DNA of 64,000 nt from Rhodobacter calidifons (GTDB lineage Bacteria; Pseudomonadota; Alphaproteobacteria; Rhodobacterales; Rhodobacteraceae): NCBI RefSeq assembly GCF_011174775.1, contig NZ_JAANHS010000010.1, positions 57,497-121,496 of the forward strand, read 5' to 3'. Below the pieces are notes generated by a model. The model was given only the letters and a program-made list of their open reading frames with translations, was not told the DNA's origin and searched no databases. A program made the translations under genes and the position numbers. Below are positions 16,808-26,024 of the stretch, piece by piece; position 1 is the first letter of the stretch; each line of letters starts with the position of its first letter.

Positions 16808-18337
16808 ATGAAGGCCAAGACAATTGCAACGGCAGGGCTGATGGCAGCGGTCGCCCTGTCCCCGGTTTCCCCGGTCTCGACCCCCGCCCGCGCCGATGGC
16901 AAGGATTTCATCGCCGGCGCGATCATCGGCGGCCTGATCGGCGGCGCGGTGGCGAACGAGAACAACAAGAAGAAGGTGGTGACCACCACGCGCACCAAGA
17001 CCACGTCCACCAAATCCACGATGACCTCTGCGCAGCGCGAGGAGAACCGCGAGGTGCAGACCGCGCTGAACTATTTCGGCTACAATGTCGGCACCCCGGA
17101 CGGGGCCATCGGCCCGAAGTCGCGGGCCGCGATCAGCAGCTACCAGGCCCTGCTAGGCTATCCGCCCACAGGCCAGCTGACCGAACATGAGCGCACGATC
17201 CTTGTCACCTCGTATCACCGTGCCGTGGCGGGCGGGCCGATGGTCGCCTCGACCGTGGCGGGCAGCCCGCTTGGGCTGAAGGCGGTGCTGATCGCCCAGC
17301 GCGACGAGATGGCGGGCATCGCGCCGATGGGCGGCATGGCGGCCTCGGGCGTGCCGGTCCCGGGGTCGGTGGGCGCAGCCGCTGCGGCGGCGCTGCCGGC
17401 GCTGGTCCCGGAGGCCGAGCCGGAGGTGGAAGAGGTCGCTGCCGCCGAACCGGGCCTGCCCTCGTTCATGGGCGCTGCGGGGGCCAGGGGCTCGCTGGCG
17501 TCGGAATGCAACCGGATCGGTCTGACGACCACGGCCAACGGCGGGATGGTCACGGCCGAGACGATGCAGGACGCAAGCTTTGCCCTGGGCGAGCAGTTCT
17601 GTCTGGCGCGCAGCTTTGCCATCTCGAAAAGCGACGAGCTGACCGCGCAGATCGCCGGCTTCACCCCCGAGCAGATCGCCACACAATGCGCGGCCTTCGG
17701 GCCGGCGCTGAAGGATCACGTCGCCGCCCTGTCGCTGAAGCCGGCGGCAAGCGTGCTTCAGGGGGTCGAAGGGTTCATCCTGTCCTCGGGCATGTCGCCG
17801 GCGCAGCTGTCGGGGACCGCGAAGGTCTGCCTGGGCGTCGGCTATGCCCGCGATGACCTGAGCGTGGCCATCGGTTCGGCCCTGCTTCTGGCCGCGATGG
17901 GCGAGCGGGGCTATGCCGAGTTCCTGGGCCACCACCTGAGCCAGGGCTTCGGCGCCACCGAACGGCCCGACCTGGCTATGGACTGGTACCAGATGTCGCT
18001 GGATGCGATGGAACAGGGCCAGATGGTCGTGGCGCCCGGCATGGCGGGACGTGACGCGGTGATCCGCAAGGCCTCGTACACGATCAACGGCCGCGCGCAC
18101 GAGCTGGCCCCCGAGCCGGTGTTCCAGGAGGCCGCGCTGCCGGTCTTCGAGATGGTGCCGGATGCCGCCCCGTCGGATGTCGCCATGGCCGCGCCGCTGG
18201 CGCCGGTCGGAGAGACCGCGGCGGCCGACGCGGCGCCGGTCCTTCCGGCGGCGCCGGACGGGTCGATGATGAACGCGGGCGCCCAGGCGGCGATCATGGC
18301 GGCGCGGCTGCCGGTCCTGCTGTTTTCCGGCAACTGA
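16808..18337 (+). CDS. Secreted peptidoglycan-binding domain protein with glycine zipper
   Basis: The 509 aa protein has a signal peptide (residues 1-30), then a glycine-zipper segment GAIIGGLIGGAVA (about 37-49) that may insert in the outer membrane. A Thr/Lys-rich linker follows, then a PG_binding_1 domain (about 75-135; NREVQTALNYFGYNVGTPDGAIGPKS). The remaining 350 residues are Ala-rich and contain several cysteines; I recognise no catalytic domain there. It is probably an envelope protein. GAGG is placed seven bases before ATG 16808. It is divergent from lipB and stands alone. Confidence 0.8.
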   Translation: MKAKTIATAGLMAAVALSPVSPVSTPARADGKDFIAGAIIGGLIGGAVANENNKKKVVTTTRTKTTSTKSTMTSAQREENREVQTALNYFGYNVGTPDGAIGPKSRAAISSYQALLGYPPTGQLTEHERTILVTSYHRAVAGGPMVASTVAGSPLGLKAVLIAQRDEMAGIAPMGGMAASGVPVPGSVGAAAAAALPALVPEAEPEVEEVAAAEPGLPSFMGAAGARGSLASECNRIGLTTTANGGMVTAETMQDASFALGEQFCLARSFAISKSDELTAQIAGFTPEQIATQCAAFGPALKDHVAALSLKPAASVLQGVEGFILSSGMSPAQLSGTAKVCLGVGYARDDLSVAIGSALLLAAMGERGYAEFLGHHLSQGFGATERPDLAMDWYQMSLDAMEQGQMVVAPGMAGRDAVIRKASYTINGRAHELAPEPVFQEAALPVFEMVPDAAPSDVAMAAPLAPVGETAAADAAPVLPAAPDGSMMNAGAQAAIMAARLPVLLFSGN

Positions 18338-18363
18338 CCGGCCGCATGGCCGGGGCTGGTGTC

Positions 18364-18393
18364 GCGGGATGAAAATGCCCCTTTTCATCCCGC
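18364..18393. terminator. Perfect 12-bp stem-loop between envelope gene and tRNA-Leu
   Basis: GCGGGATGAAAA (18364-18375), loop TGCCCC, TTTTCATCCCGC (18382-18393). The symmetric stem with an internal U tract suits termination of the upstream gene. A smaller CCGGCC/GGCCGG hairpin lies at 18339-18354. Confidence 0.65.
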
Positions 18394-18410
18394 ACGCCAG
18401 TCGCTAGATA
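18382..18410 (+). promoter_or_regulatory. Possible tRNA-Leu promoter
   Basis: TTTTCA (18382-18387), 17-base spacer, TAGATA (18405-18410), about 26 bases before the tRNA. The -35 lies in the right arm of the preceding hairpin. Moderate match only. Confidence 0.35.
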
Positions 18411-18435
18411 GCGGACGTCCGGAGCGGACCCGCAT

Positions 18436-18522
18436 GCGGATGTGGCGGAATTGGTAGACGCGCAGCGTTGAGGTCGCTGTTCCTTAACCGGAGTGAAAGT
18501 TCGAGTCTTTTCATCCGCACCA
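18436..18522 (+). tRNA. tRNA-Leu (anticodon GAG)
   Basis: This 87-base class II tRNA has an acceptor stem GCGGATG pairing with CATCCGC and an encoded CCA (18520-18522). The anticodon stem CAGCG/CGCTG encloses loop TTGAGGT with anticodon GAG at 18470-18472, reading CUC and CUU. The variable arm is long, as expected for Leu, and the T-loop is TTCGAGT. No integrase or att duplication was seen beside it. Confidence 0.97.
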
Positions 18523-18542
18523 GGGTCTGCCGGGCACAGCCG

Positions 18543-18576
18543 AGGGCGTGGGGGAAACCCCGCGCCCTTTGCCTTT
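18543..18576 (+). terminator. Terminator of tRNA-Leu
   Basis: Stem GGGCGTGGGG (18544-18553), loop GAAA, CCCCGCGCCC (18558-18567) with one G-U pair, then TTTGCCTTT. Confidence 0.75.
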
Positions 18577-18729
18577 GCGGCCCGATCCTGCCGCAGGATT
18601 GCCTCCTTTTCTTGCGCTGATTGCGGGCAGATCGGCTGCGGAACTGCGCAATACTGTGCGTTCTTCCCGTAACGGCGCAAACTGGCCCGAACAGGTCGCC
18701 AAAGTGCCTTTTCGCGTCGAAAAACTGCG

Positions 18730-18758
18730 TTGCATTGGGGGGCCGGTTTCGGTTTAGT
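18730..18758 (+). promoter_or_regulatory. Predicted promoter of the polyamine-type ABC operon
   Basis: TTGCAT (18730-18735), 17-base spacer, TTTAGT (18753-18758), 50 bases before the GTG start at 18808. Confidence 0.45.
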
Positions 18759-18807
18759 CGAATCAAGCCAGAGGGCGGTAAGCCCCGGAACCATCAGGGA
18801 GACACGG

Positions 18808-19908
18808 GTGACGCAAGAGCCCCGCACCGACGCCTTCGTCGCGTTCGAGCATGTTCAGAAAAGCTATGATGGTGTCACGCTGGTCGTGAAGGACCTGAAC
18901 CTTTCCATCGGCAAGGGCGAGTTTCTGACGATGCTTGGCCCGTCGGGCTCGGGCAAGACGACCTGCCTGATGATGCTGGCGGGGTTCGAGACCGCCACGC
19001 ATGGCGAGATCAAGCTGGACGGGGTCAACATCAACCAGGTGCCGCCGCACAAGCGCGGGATCGGCATGGTGTTCCAGAACTACGCGCTGTTTCCGCACAT
19101 GACGGTGGCTGAGAACCTGGCCTTCCCGCTGGAAGTGCGCGGCATGGGCAAGGCCGACCGCGAGGCGAAGATCAGGCGGGCGCTGGACATGGTGCAGATG
19201 GGCGCCTTTGCCAACCGGCGACCGGCGCAGCTGTCGGGCGGCCAGCAGCAGCGCATCGCCCTGGCCCGCGCGCTGGTCTTCGACCCCAAGCTTGTGCTGA
19301 TGGACGAACCCCTGGGCGCGCTGGACAAGCAGCTGCGCGAACACATGCAGTTCGAGATCAAGCATCTGCATGAGAACCTTGGCATCACCGTGGTCTACGT
19401 CACCCATGACCAGGGCGAGGCGCTGACCATGTCGGACCGCGTGGCGGTGTTCAACGACGGCCGCATCCAGCAGCTTGCGCCCCCCGCCGACCTTTACGAA
19501 CGGCCCGAGAACAGCTTCGTCGCCCAGTTCATCGGCGAGAACAACAAGCTTCTGGGCACCATCGAGGAGCTGTCGGGCGACAAGGCTCTGGTGCGGTTGC
19601 CCAGCGGAGAGCTGATCGACGCGACCGCTGTCAACATCAAGGAAAAGGGCCAGCGGACGCTGGTCTCCATCCGGCCCGAACGGGTGGAGTTCAAGCCCGA
19701 GATGATGCCCCCGGGGGCCCATACCCTTGAGGCCGAGGTGGTCGAGGTGATCTACATGGGCGACATTCTGCGGGCCGTGCTGAAGGTCGCGGGCTCGGAC
19801 GATTTCGTGATGAAGATGCGCAATACGCTGGGGCAGACCAGGCTTTCCCCCGGCCAGAAGATCAAGGTGGGCTGGCATCCGCTGGATGCCCGCGCGCTGG
19901 ACCCTTGA
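18808..19908 (+). CDS. ABC transporter ATPase, spermidine/putrescine (PotA) type
   Basis: The 366 aa ATPase powers the importer encoded by the next three genes. It has Walker A GPSGSGKT near residue 48, Q-loop MVFQNYALFPHMT, signature LSGGQQQR, Walker B LVLMDEP, and a C-terminal TOBE_2 domain (about 285-360). The start is GTG 18808, preceded by AGGGAGA; the open frame extends upstream into non-coding sequence. It is first in an ATPase, binding protein, permease, permease operon of the Pot type. The exact substrate (putrescine, spermidine or another small cation) cannot be read from sequence. Confidence 0.92.
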   Translation: MTQEPRTDAFVAFEHVQKSYDGVTLVVKDLNLSIGKGEFLTMLGPSGSGKTTCLMMLAGFETATHGEIKLDGVNINQVPPHKRGIGMVFQNYALFPHMTVAENLAFPLEVRGMGKADREAKIRRALDMVQMGAFANRRPAQLSGGQQQRIALARALVFDPKLVLMDEPLGALDKQLREHMQFEIKHLHENLGITVVYVTHDQGEALTMSDRVAVFNDGRIQQLAPPADLYERPENSFVAQFIGENNKLLGTIEELSGDKALVRLPSGELIDATAVNIKEKGQRTLVSIRPERVEFKPEMMPPGAHTLEAEVVEVIYMGDILRAVLKVAGSDDFVMKMRNTLGQTRLSPGQKIKVGWHPLDARALDP

Positions 19909-19966
19909 TGCAGACCCGGCCGTGGCGAGCGGCCATCCAGACCAACCAGAACAGGGAGACTGACTG

Positions 19967-21040
19967 ATGAAGAAGACCCTCATCCTGACGACCGCCTTGA
20001 TCAGCCTTGGCTTTGCCGCCAATGCCGACGTGACGGTCATGTCCTGGGGCGGCGCCTATGGCGCGGCCCAGACCGAAGCCCATGTGAAGCCGTGGATGGC
20101 CGCGACCGGCAATGCCACGATCATGGTGGACAGCGACAACCCCGCCCCCGCCATCAAGGCGATGGTCGAGGCCGGCAACGTGACCGTGGATGTGGCCTCG
20201 GTCGAATATGCCGATGCGATCCGCCTGTGCGACGAAGGCATCCTGGAACCGATCGACGTGGCCAGCCTGCCGCCCGCCCCCGATGGCACCCCCGCGACCG
20301 AGGACTTCCTGCCCGGCGCGATCACCGAATGCGGCGTTTCGACCGACATCTGGTCGAACGTCTTTGCCTATGACGCAAGCAAGTTCACCGGCGACAACGT
20401 GCCGAAGACGGCGGCGGATTTCTTCGATCTCGAGAAGTTCCCCGGCAAGCGCGGCCTGCGCAAGGGCGCGAAAGCCGTGCTGGAATTCGCGCTTCTCGGC
20501 GACGGTGTTCCCCCGTCCGAAGTCTATGAGGTGCTGAACACCCCCGAGGGCGTGGACCGTGCCTTTGCCAAGCTGGACACCATCAAGGGGAACGTCGTCT
20601 GGTGGGAAGCCGGCGCCCAGCCGCCGCAGCTTCTGGCCGATGGCGAGGTCGTGATGACCACCGCCTACAACGGCAGGATCTTCAACGCCGCGATGACCGA
20701 GGGCAAGCCCTTCGTCATCGTCTGGGACGGTCAGATCTACGAGAACGAAATGTACGTCGTGCCGAAGGGCGCGCCGAACAAGGACCTGGCCATGGACTTC
20801 ATCCGCTATGCCACCTCGACCGAGGGGTTGCGTGCGCAGGCCCAGCAGATCTCTTACGGGCCGGCCCGCAAGTCGTCCTTCGCAGAGCCGATCATCTTCA
20901 AGGATGGCAAGACCGTGATGGCGCCGCACCTGCCGACCGCGCCCGAGAACCTGGGCAACGCGCTGGAAACCTCGTCGGACTTCTGGGTCGATCATGACGC
21001 GGAACTGAACGAGCGCTTCCAGGCCTGGCTGGCGCGGTAA
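19967..21040 (+). CDS. Periplasmic substrate-binding protein, PotD/F family
   Basis: The 357 aa precursor has a Sec signal peptide (about residues 1-20). A type II periplasmic-binding fold of the SBP_bac family follows, with DVTVMSWGGAYGAAQTEAH, VWWEAGAQPPQLLADGEV and NEMYVVPKGAPNKDLAMDFIRY. Two Trp residues in VVWWEAG and acidic residues nearby suit a cationic ligand, in line with polyamine binders. It is second in its operon and followed by a strong stem-loop that probably raises its mRNA level over the permeases. Confidence 0.9.
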   Translation: MKKTLILTTALISLGFAANADVTVMSWGGAYGAAQTEAHVKPWMAATGNATIMVDSDNPAPAIKAMVEAGNVTVDVASVEYADAIRLCDEGILEPIDVASLPPAPDGTPATEDFLPGAITECGVSTDIWSNVFAYDASKFTGDNVPKTAADFFDLEKFPGKRGLRKGAKAVLEFALLGDGVPPSEVYEVLNTPEGVDRAFAKLDTIKGNVVWWEAGAQPPQLLADGEVVMTTAYNGRIFNAAMTEGKPFVIVWDGQIYENEMYVVPKGAPNKDLAMDFIRYATSTEGLRAQAQQISYGPARKSSFAEPIIFKDGKTVMAPHLPTAPENLGNALETSSDFWVDHDAELNERFQAWLAR

Positions 21041-21047
21041 CCCGATC

Positions 21048-21078
21048 ACCGGGCGCGGGGGAGACCCTCGCGCCCGGT
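21048..21078 (+). other. Stem-loop after the polyamine-type binding-protein gene
   Basis: ACCGGGCGCG (21048-21057) and CGCGCCCGGT (21069-21078), a perfect 10-bp stem with an 11-base loop followed by CCTTCC. It sits just after the binding-protein stop and before the permease, where such structures often protect the upstream mRNA or cause partial termination. Confidence 0.7.
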
Positions 21079-21099
21079 CCTTCCGACGACGAGGCAGTC

Positions 21100-22353
21100 A
21101 TGGCCGAGGCAACGACCGAACTTCTGACCACCGCCGACGGCCGCCCGCTGAAAGCCGCGCTGGCCGCCGCGCAGGCCCGTGCCAAGCGCCGGGCGTTCCT
21201 TCTGGTGCTGCCGCTGCTGCTGTTCGTGCTTTTTACCTTCCTCATTCCCATCGGCTACATGCTGAAGCGGTCCTTCGAGCATGACGGCTTCGCCTCGTCT
21301 GCCCCGGCCCTGGTGGCCTGGTTCGAGGCCAACCCCGATTTCGACCCGGCGAACCCGCCGGAAGAGGCCTATGCCGCGCTGGTGCAGGACCTGGCGCGGA
21401 TGCAGACGGAAAGGACCACGGGCATCGCGGGCACCCGGATCAACTATTCCGTGCCCGGCTCGATCAGCCTGTTCAAGAAGGGCGCACGCGAGGCGGCGAA
21501 CCTGACGCCTCCGTTCAAGGAAAGCCTTGTCGCCCTGGATGCCGACTGGGCCAGGCCCGCCCTCTGGCGCGGCATGGAATCCGCAAGCCACGTCTACACG
21601 GCCGAGTTCTACAAGGTTGCCTCGGACATGAAGCTGACCGATTCAGGCTGGGCGCGCGGGCAGGACAAGGAACGCATCTACCTTTACCTCTTTGCCAAGA
21701 CCTTTTTTGTTTCGGCCCTGATCACGGTGATCTGCCTGCTTCTCGCCTTTCCGGTCGCACATCTTCTGGCGACGCTGCCGATGGCGAAGTCCTCGCTTCT
21801 GATGATCCTGGTGCTGCTGCCGTTCTGGACCTCGCTCTTGGTGCGGACGACATCCTGGATCGCGCTTCTGCAGGAACAGGGGGTCGTCAACAACCTTCTG
21901 GTCGGACTGGGGCTTCTGAGCAACGATGGCCGACTGACGATGATGTACAACATGACCGGCACCATCGTCGCGATGACGCATGTGCTGCTGCCGTTCATGA
22001 TCCTGCCGCTTTATTCGGTGATGCGGGTGATACCGCCCAGTTATGCCCGCGCGGCACGCAGCCTGGGGGCGACGTCGTGGACGACCTTCCGCCGGGTCTA
22101 CCTGCCGCAGACCCTGCCGGGCATCGCGGCCGGATCGCTTCTGGTCTTCATCCTGGCGGTCGGCTACTACATCACCCCGGCGCTGGTCGGCGGCGCGGAC
22201 GGGCAGCTGATCTCGAACCTCATCGCCTTCCACATGTCCAAGTCGAACTGGTCGCTGGCCGCCGCCATCGCCGGGATGCTGCTGGCGTCGATCCTGCTGC
22301 TTTACTGGCTTTACGACCGGCTGATCGGCATCGACCGGCTGAAGTTCGGCTGA
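21100..22353 (+). CDS. ABC permease, PotB type
   Basis: The 417 aa inner-membrane subunit has a first helix near residues 30-52. A large periplasmic insert of about 130 residues follows, then five helices from about 200 onward. The cytoplasmic EAA loop reads ARAARSLGATSWTTFRRVYLPQTLPGI (positions about 310-336). The long insert after helix 1 is typical of a subset of alphaproteobacterial polyamine permeases. It is third in the operon, 10 bases before its partner permease. Confidence 0.9.
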   Translation: MAEATTELLTTADGRPLKAALAAAQARAKRRAFLLVLPLLLFVLFTFLIPIGYMLKRSFEHDGFASSAPALVAWFEANPDFDPANPPEEAYAALVQDLARMQTERTTGIAGTRINYSVPGSISLFKKGAREAANLTPPFKESLVALDADWARPALWRGMESASHVYTAEFYKVASDMKLTDSGWARGQDKERIYLYLFAKTFFVSALITVICLLLAFPVAHLLATLPMAKSSLLMILVLLPFWTSLLVRTTSWIALLQEQGVVNNLLVGLGLLSNDGRLTMMYNMTGTIVAMTHVLLPFMILPLYSVMRVIPPSYARAARSLGATSWTTFRRVYLPQTLPGIAAGSLLVFILAVGYYITPALVGGADGQLISNLIAFHMSKSNWSLAAAIAGMLLASILLLYWLYDRLIGIDRLKFG

Positions 22354-22363
22354 GGAGGAACCC

Positions 22364-23335
22364 ATGGCCCTGCCCGTTTATGCCTCGCCGCTGGAACGCG
22401 CCTGGCACTACATCTATCTGGTGATCTGCGCGCTGGTGTTCCTGTTCCTGATCGCGCCGATCCTGATCGTCATTCCGCTGTCCTTCAACGTCGAGCCCTA
22501 TTTCACCTTCACCCCGAAGATGCTGGCGCTGGATCCCGAAGGCTACAGTCTGCGCTGGTATGACACGCTTCTGACGCTGGGTCATCCCGCGCCCGAGACG
22601 CCAAGGGACGGGACCTGGTGGGCGGCGGCGTGGGAGCGGGCGACCTGGGTGCAGGCGGCGAAGAATTCGTTCTGGGTCGGGCTTTGGGCGACGATCCTGG
22701 CGACGGTCCTGGGGACCGTCGCGGCCCTGGGACTGAGCCGGCCCGAGATGCCCTACCGCCGCCTGATCATGGCGCTGCTGATTTCGCCCATGATCGTGCC
22801 GATCATCATCATCGCCGTGGGGATGAGCTTCTTCTTCGCCAAGGCCTGTGTGGCACCCGACAGCGCGATGGGGGCGATCTTCGGCCTGTTCCTGTCGGAA
22901 AAGGGCTGTCTTGCGAATTCGCACCTGGGCGTGATCGTGGCCCATGCGGTCCTTGGCATCCCCTTCGTCATCATCACGGTGACCGCGACGCTGACCGGCT
23001 TCGACCAGTCGCTGATCCGGGCGGCGCAGTCGCTGGGGGCGAACCCGCGCACGACCTTCTTCAAGGTCATCATGCCGCTGATCCTGCCGGGGGTTGTCTC
23101 GGGGGCTCTGTTCGCCTTCGTCACCTCGTTCGACGAGGTGGTGGCGGTGCTGTTCATCGCCGGTCCCGATCAGCAGACCATCCCGCGACAGATGTTCAAC
23201 GGGATCCGCGAGGCGATCTCTCCGGCGATCCTGGCGGTGGCGACGATCCTTGTTGTGATCTCGGTCCTGCTTCTGACCTCGGTGGAGTTGTTGCGACGCC
23301 GGTCGGACCGGCTGCGCGGCGTGACCGGGCGCTGA
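22364..23335 (+). CDS. ABC permease, PotC type
   Basis: This 323 aa inner-membrane permease has about six helices and an EAA loop IRAAQSLGANPRTTFFKVIMPLILPGV (about residues 220-245). It forms a heterodimer with the preceding permease. The SD GAGGAA stands before ATG 22364. Last gene of the operon; a double hairpin repeat begins at its stop codon. Confidence 0.9.
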   Translation: MALPVYASPLERAWHYIYLVICALVFLFLIAPILIVIPLSFNVEPYFTFTPKMLALDPEGYSLRWYDTLLTLGHPAPETPRDGTWWAAAWERATWVQAAKNSFWVGLWATILATVLGTVAALGLSRPEMPYRRLIMALLISPMIVPIIIIAVGMSFFFAKACVAPDSAMGAIFGLFLSEKGCLANSHLGVIVAHAVLGIPFVIITVTATLTGFDQSLIRAAQSLGANPRTTFFKVIMPLILPGVVSGALFAFVTSFDEVVAVLFIAGPDQQTIPRQMFNGIREAISPAILAVATILVVISVLLLTSVELLRRRSDRLRGVTGR

Positions 23336-23379
23336 CCGATTTCCGGACGGAAATCGGTCCGGATTTCTGCGAAATCCGG
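23335..23379. repeat. Double-palindrome repeat element, copy 1
   Basis: Two adjacent perfect palindromes: ACCGATTTCC/GGAAATCGGT (23335-23344, 23349-23358) and CCGGATTTC/GAAATCCGG (23359-23367, 23371-23379). It lies between convergent genes and could end transcription from both sides. A related copy with the same GGAAATCGGTCCGGA core is at 52250-52292. Confidence 0.75.
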
Positions 23380-23386
23380 TGGCGTC

Positions 23387-24325
23387 CTAGGGCAGGATGT
23401 GCAGCCAGGCCCAGGCGGTCAGGATCGAGGCTGCCGTTGCGGCGAGGACGGAGGCGGCGTTGACCCTTTTGCCCACGCCATACATGTGGGCGAACATGTA
23501 GGCGTTCACGCCCGGCGCCATCGCCGCGGTCACCACGGCCGAGCGCAGCGCATCGGGGCCAAGCGCGAAGACCCTGGTGCCCAGCGTCCAGGTCACTGCC
23601 GGGTGCAGGATCAGCGAGGCGAGCGTGACCAGAAGGACCGGGCCGAGGTCGCCCTCGATCCGGTAGCGCACCAGGACCCCGCCCAGACCGAACAGCGCGA
23701 CCGGGATCGCGGCGCGGGTGATCATGTCGATGCCGGACCAGAAGACCTCGGGCAGCGGGTTGCCGGCCAGATTGACCGCAAAGCCGAGCAGGATGCCGAT
23801 GACCAGGGATTGCGACAGGATCGCCCGGGCGATCTGGCCGAGGAGGGCGGATCCGGACAGCCCGCGCCCGCGGCTGCGCGCCCATTCCATCAGGGCGATC
23901 CCGAAGCCGTACAGCAACGGTGCATGCAGCGAGATGATCGCGTAGTTGCCTTCCAGCGCGGCGGGGCCATAGGCGCGTTCGGTGATCGCAAGGCCCAGAA
24001 GCAGCGAATTCGAGAACAGCCCGGCAAAGCCGATGGCCACCGCATCCGGCATGGCGCGGCGAAAGATCAGCATGGCGCCGAGGAAGCAGGCGAAGAAGCC
24101 GGTGAAGGCTCCGGCGTAGAAGCTGACCATGAGGCCGGGGTCATAGGCGGTCGAGAGGTCGAGATGGGCGATGGACCGGAACAGCAGGCAGGGAACCGCG
24201 AAGTTCTGCGCAAAGCGCATCAGCCCGTCGATCGCGGTTTCGGCCAGCCAGCCGGCGCGCACGGCCGCATAGCCGAAGCCGATCACAAGGAAGACCGGCA
24301 GGATGACGTCGAGCAGCGCGCTCAA
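23387..24325 (-). CDS. AEC family transporter (auxin efflux carrier type)
   Basis: The 312 aa protein is almost wholly hydrophobic, with about ten helices in two repeats. It has family features such as QNFAVPCLLFRSIAHLDL and a second-half APGVNAYMFAHMYGVGKRVNAASVLAA. Bacterial AEC members move organic acids such as malate or malonate, but the substrate here is not evident. It is convergent with the polyamine-type operon and is followed upstream by the metallohydrolase-tatD-holB operon in the same direction. Confidence 0.88.
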   Translation of the reverse strand: MSALLDVILPVFLVIGFGYAAVRAGWLAETAIDGLMRFAQNFAVPCLLFRSIAHLDLSTAYDPGLMVSFYAGAFTGFFACFLGAMLIFRRAMPDAVAIGFAGLFSNSLLLGLAITERAYGPAALEGNYAIISLHAPLLYGFGIALMEWARSRGRGLSGSALLGQIARAILSQSLVIGILLGFAVNLAGNPLPEVFWSGIDMITRAAIPVALFGLGGVLVRYRIEGDLGPVLLVTLASLILHPAVTWTLGTRVFALGPDALRSAVVTAAMAPGVNAYMFAHMYGVGKRVNAASVLAATAASILTAWAWLHILP

Positions 24326-24339
24326 TGCCGCCGCGGACC

Positions 24340-24380
24340 GGGGGTTTCACACCCCCGGACCCCCGTGGAGTATTTGGGCA
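24340..24380. repeat. Rhodobacterales-type intergenic repeat, variant
   Basis: A GGGG/CCCC hairpin around GTTTCACA is followed by GTGGAGTATTTGGGCA (24365-24380). It resembles the 4756 and 50183 elements in the GGA-TAT-TTGG part and lies in the short gap between AEC and metallohydrolase genes. Confidence 0.45.
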
Positions 24381-24397
24381 CGGGGCAAGTCCGGGGA

Positions 24398-25204
24398 TCA
24401 GGGCTGGTTGTCATAGGCAAGCGTCATCCCGTCGAAGGCGGGCAGGATATGCGGGGGGAGTTCGGCCCGGAGCGTTTCGTAGTCGAGGTCGATGTGCATG
24501 TTGGTGATGACGGCGCGGGCGGGGCGGGCACGGGCGATCCAGCCCAGGGTCATCTCCAGGTGGGCGTGGGTCGGATGCGGCTTGCGGCGCAGGGCATCGA
24601 CGATCCAGCAGTCGAGGTCGGCGAGCACGGGCCAGCTTTCCTCGGGAATGGCGACTGCATCGGGCAGGTAGGCCAGCGGGCCGATGCGGAAGCCGAGCGC
24701 ATCCATGCTGCCATGGTCGGCGCGAAAGGGGATCAGCGTCATCGGGCCGCCGGCGCCGGGGACGGTGACCGGCCCGTCGATGGTGTGCAGGTCGAGGATC
24801 GGCGGATAGGGCGAGCCTTCGGGTTGCACGAAGGCATAACCGAAGCGGGAGAGCAGCGCCTCTTGCGTCGGCCCGTCGGCCCAGACCGGCAGGCGGCTTC
24901 TCTGGTTGAACACGACCTGGCGCAGGTCGTCGATTCCGTGCATGTGATCGGCGTGGCTGTGGGTGTAGATCACGCCGTCCAGGCTGCCGACGCCGGCGTC
25001 GAGAAGCTGCTCGCGCATGTCGGGCGAGGTGTCGATCAGCACGCGCGTCGCGCCTTCGGCCGTTTCGCGGGTGATCAGCAGCGAACAGCGGCGGCGGCGG
25101 TTCTTCGGGTTTGAAGGATCGCAGTCGCCCCAGATGCCGCCAAGGCGCGGAACCCCGCCCGAGGAGCCGCAGCCGAGGATGGTGAAGGTCAGCCGCGCCA
25201 TCAT
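24398..25204 (-). CDS. MBL-fold metallohydrolase, PhnP-like
   Basis: The 268 aa metallo-beta-lactamase-fold protein has the zinc motif THSHADHMHGID (about residues 81-92) and a later ADHGSMDALGFRIG. The N-terminal TILGCGSSGGVPRLGG and a cluster of Asp, Cys and Arg residues resemble PhnP and related phosphodiesterases. It follows tatD with an ATGA overlap. In many alphaproteobacteria this trio (holB, tatD, MBL hydrolase) stays together, so a nucleic-acid or nucleotide phosphodiesterase role is plausible but unproven. Confidence 0.88.
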   Translation of the reverse strand: MMARLTFTILGCGSSGGVPRLGGIWGDCDPSNPKNRRRRCSLLITRETAEGATRVLIDTSPDMREQLLDAGVGSLDGVIYTHSHADHMHGIDDLRQVVFNQRSRLPVWADGPTQEALLSRFGYAFVQPEGSPYPPILDLHTIDGPVTVPGAGGPMTLIPFRADHGSMDALGFRIGPLAYLPDAVAIPEESWPVLADLDCWIVDALRRKPHPTHAHLEMTLGWIARARPARAVITNMHIDLDYETLRAELPPHILPAFDGMTLAYDNQP

Positions 25205-26019
25205 GCCACCTTTGCCCCGCGGGCCGCGCGGGAGAAGAGCCGGTCGAAGTTTGCAGTGGTGATCGCCGCGAACTCGCAGAGGCCAAGGCCGAAGACCGGC
25301 GCCAATGCGCGCGCGGTATGGGCGACATAGGCCGGTTCGTTGCGCTTGCCGCGGAAGGGGGGCGGGGCCAGATAGGGGCTGTCGGTTTCCAGGATCAGCC
25401 GGTCAAGCGGCGCGCGGGCGAAGATCTCGCGCAGGGCGCCGCTTTTCGGGAAGGCGGCGATGCCGGAGATCGAGAGGGTGAAGCCCATCTCCAGCGCCGC
25501 CTCGGCCAGGCGCGGGCCGGAGGAGAAGCAGTGCATCACGCAGGCATAGGCCTTGCGGGCCATGCCTTCGGCGAGGATCGCCTCCATGTCCGCATCGGCG
25601 TCGCGGGCGTGGATGATCAGCGGCAGGCCGGTTTCCTGCGCGGCCTCGATGTGGATGCGCAGGCTGGTCTGCTGGATCGCCCTGGTTTCGGCGGTGTAGT
25701 GGTAGTCGAGCCCGGTTTCGCCGATGCCCACGAATTTCGGATGGCGGGCAAGGGCGACGAGGCCTTCCACCGTGGCGAGCGGTTCTTCATGCGCGCTCAT
25801 CGGGTGGGTGCCGGCGGCGTAGAACACCCCGGAATGGGCCTCGGCGATGGCGCGGACGGCGGGTTCGTTCCGCAGCCGCGTACAGATCGTCACCACGCGG
25901 CTGACCCCGGCAGCGCGGGCACGGGCGAGGATCGCCTCGGTCTCGCCGGCCAGATCGGGGAAATCGAGGTGGCAGTGGCTGTCCACCAGGTCGGGCAGGT
26001 CGGGGTCGGTTGGGAGCAT
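25201..26019 (-). CDS. tatD: TatD-family metal-dependent deoxyribonuclease
   Basis: The 272 aa TIM-barrel hydrolase has metal ligands in VDSHCHLDFP (residues about 12-21), GETGLDYHY, IHARDAD, MHCFSSG and ETDSPYL. TatD proteins act as 3'-5' exonucleases on DNA and RNA. The ATG at 26019 is five bases after the holB stop, and the stop overlaps the next gene, so the three genes form an operon. Confidence 0.93.
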   Translation of the reverse strand: MLPTDPDLPDLVDSHCHLDFPDLAGETEAILARARAAGVSRVVTICTRLRNEPAVRAIAEAHSGVFYAAGTHPMSAHEEPLATVEGLVALARHPKFVGIGETGLDYHYTAETRAIQQTSLRIHIEAAQETGLPLIIHARDADADMEAILAEGMARKAYACVMHCFSSGPRLAEAALEMGFTLSISGIAAFPKSGALREIFARAPLDRLILETDSPYLAPPPFRGKRNEPAYVAHTARALAPVFGLGLCEFAAITTANFDRLFSRAARGAKVA

Positions 26020-26024
26020 CCGGC

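Noticed and set aside
18436..18576. tRNA-Leu as an integration site for a genomic island
   Set aside because: No integrase, no duplicated tRNA 3' end and no change in base composition follow; the next genes are an ordinary ABC operon.
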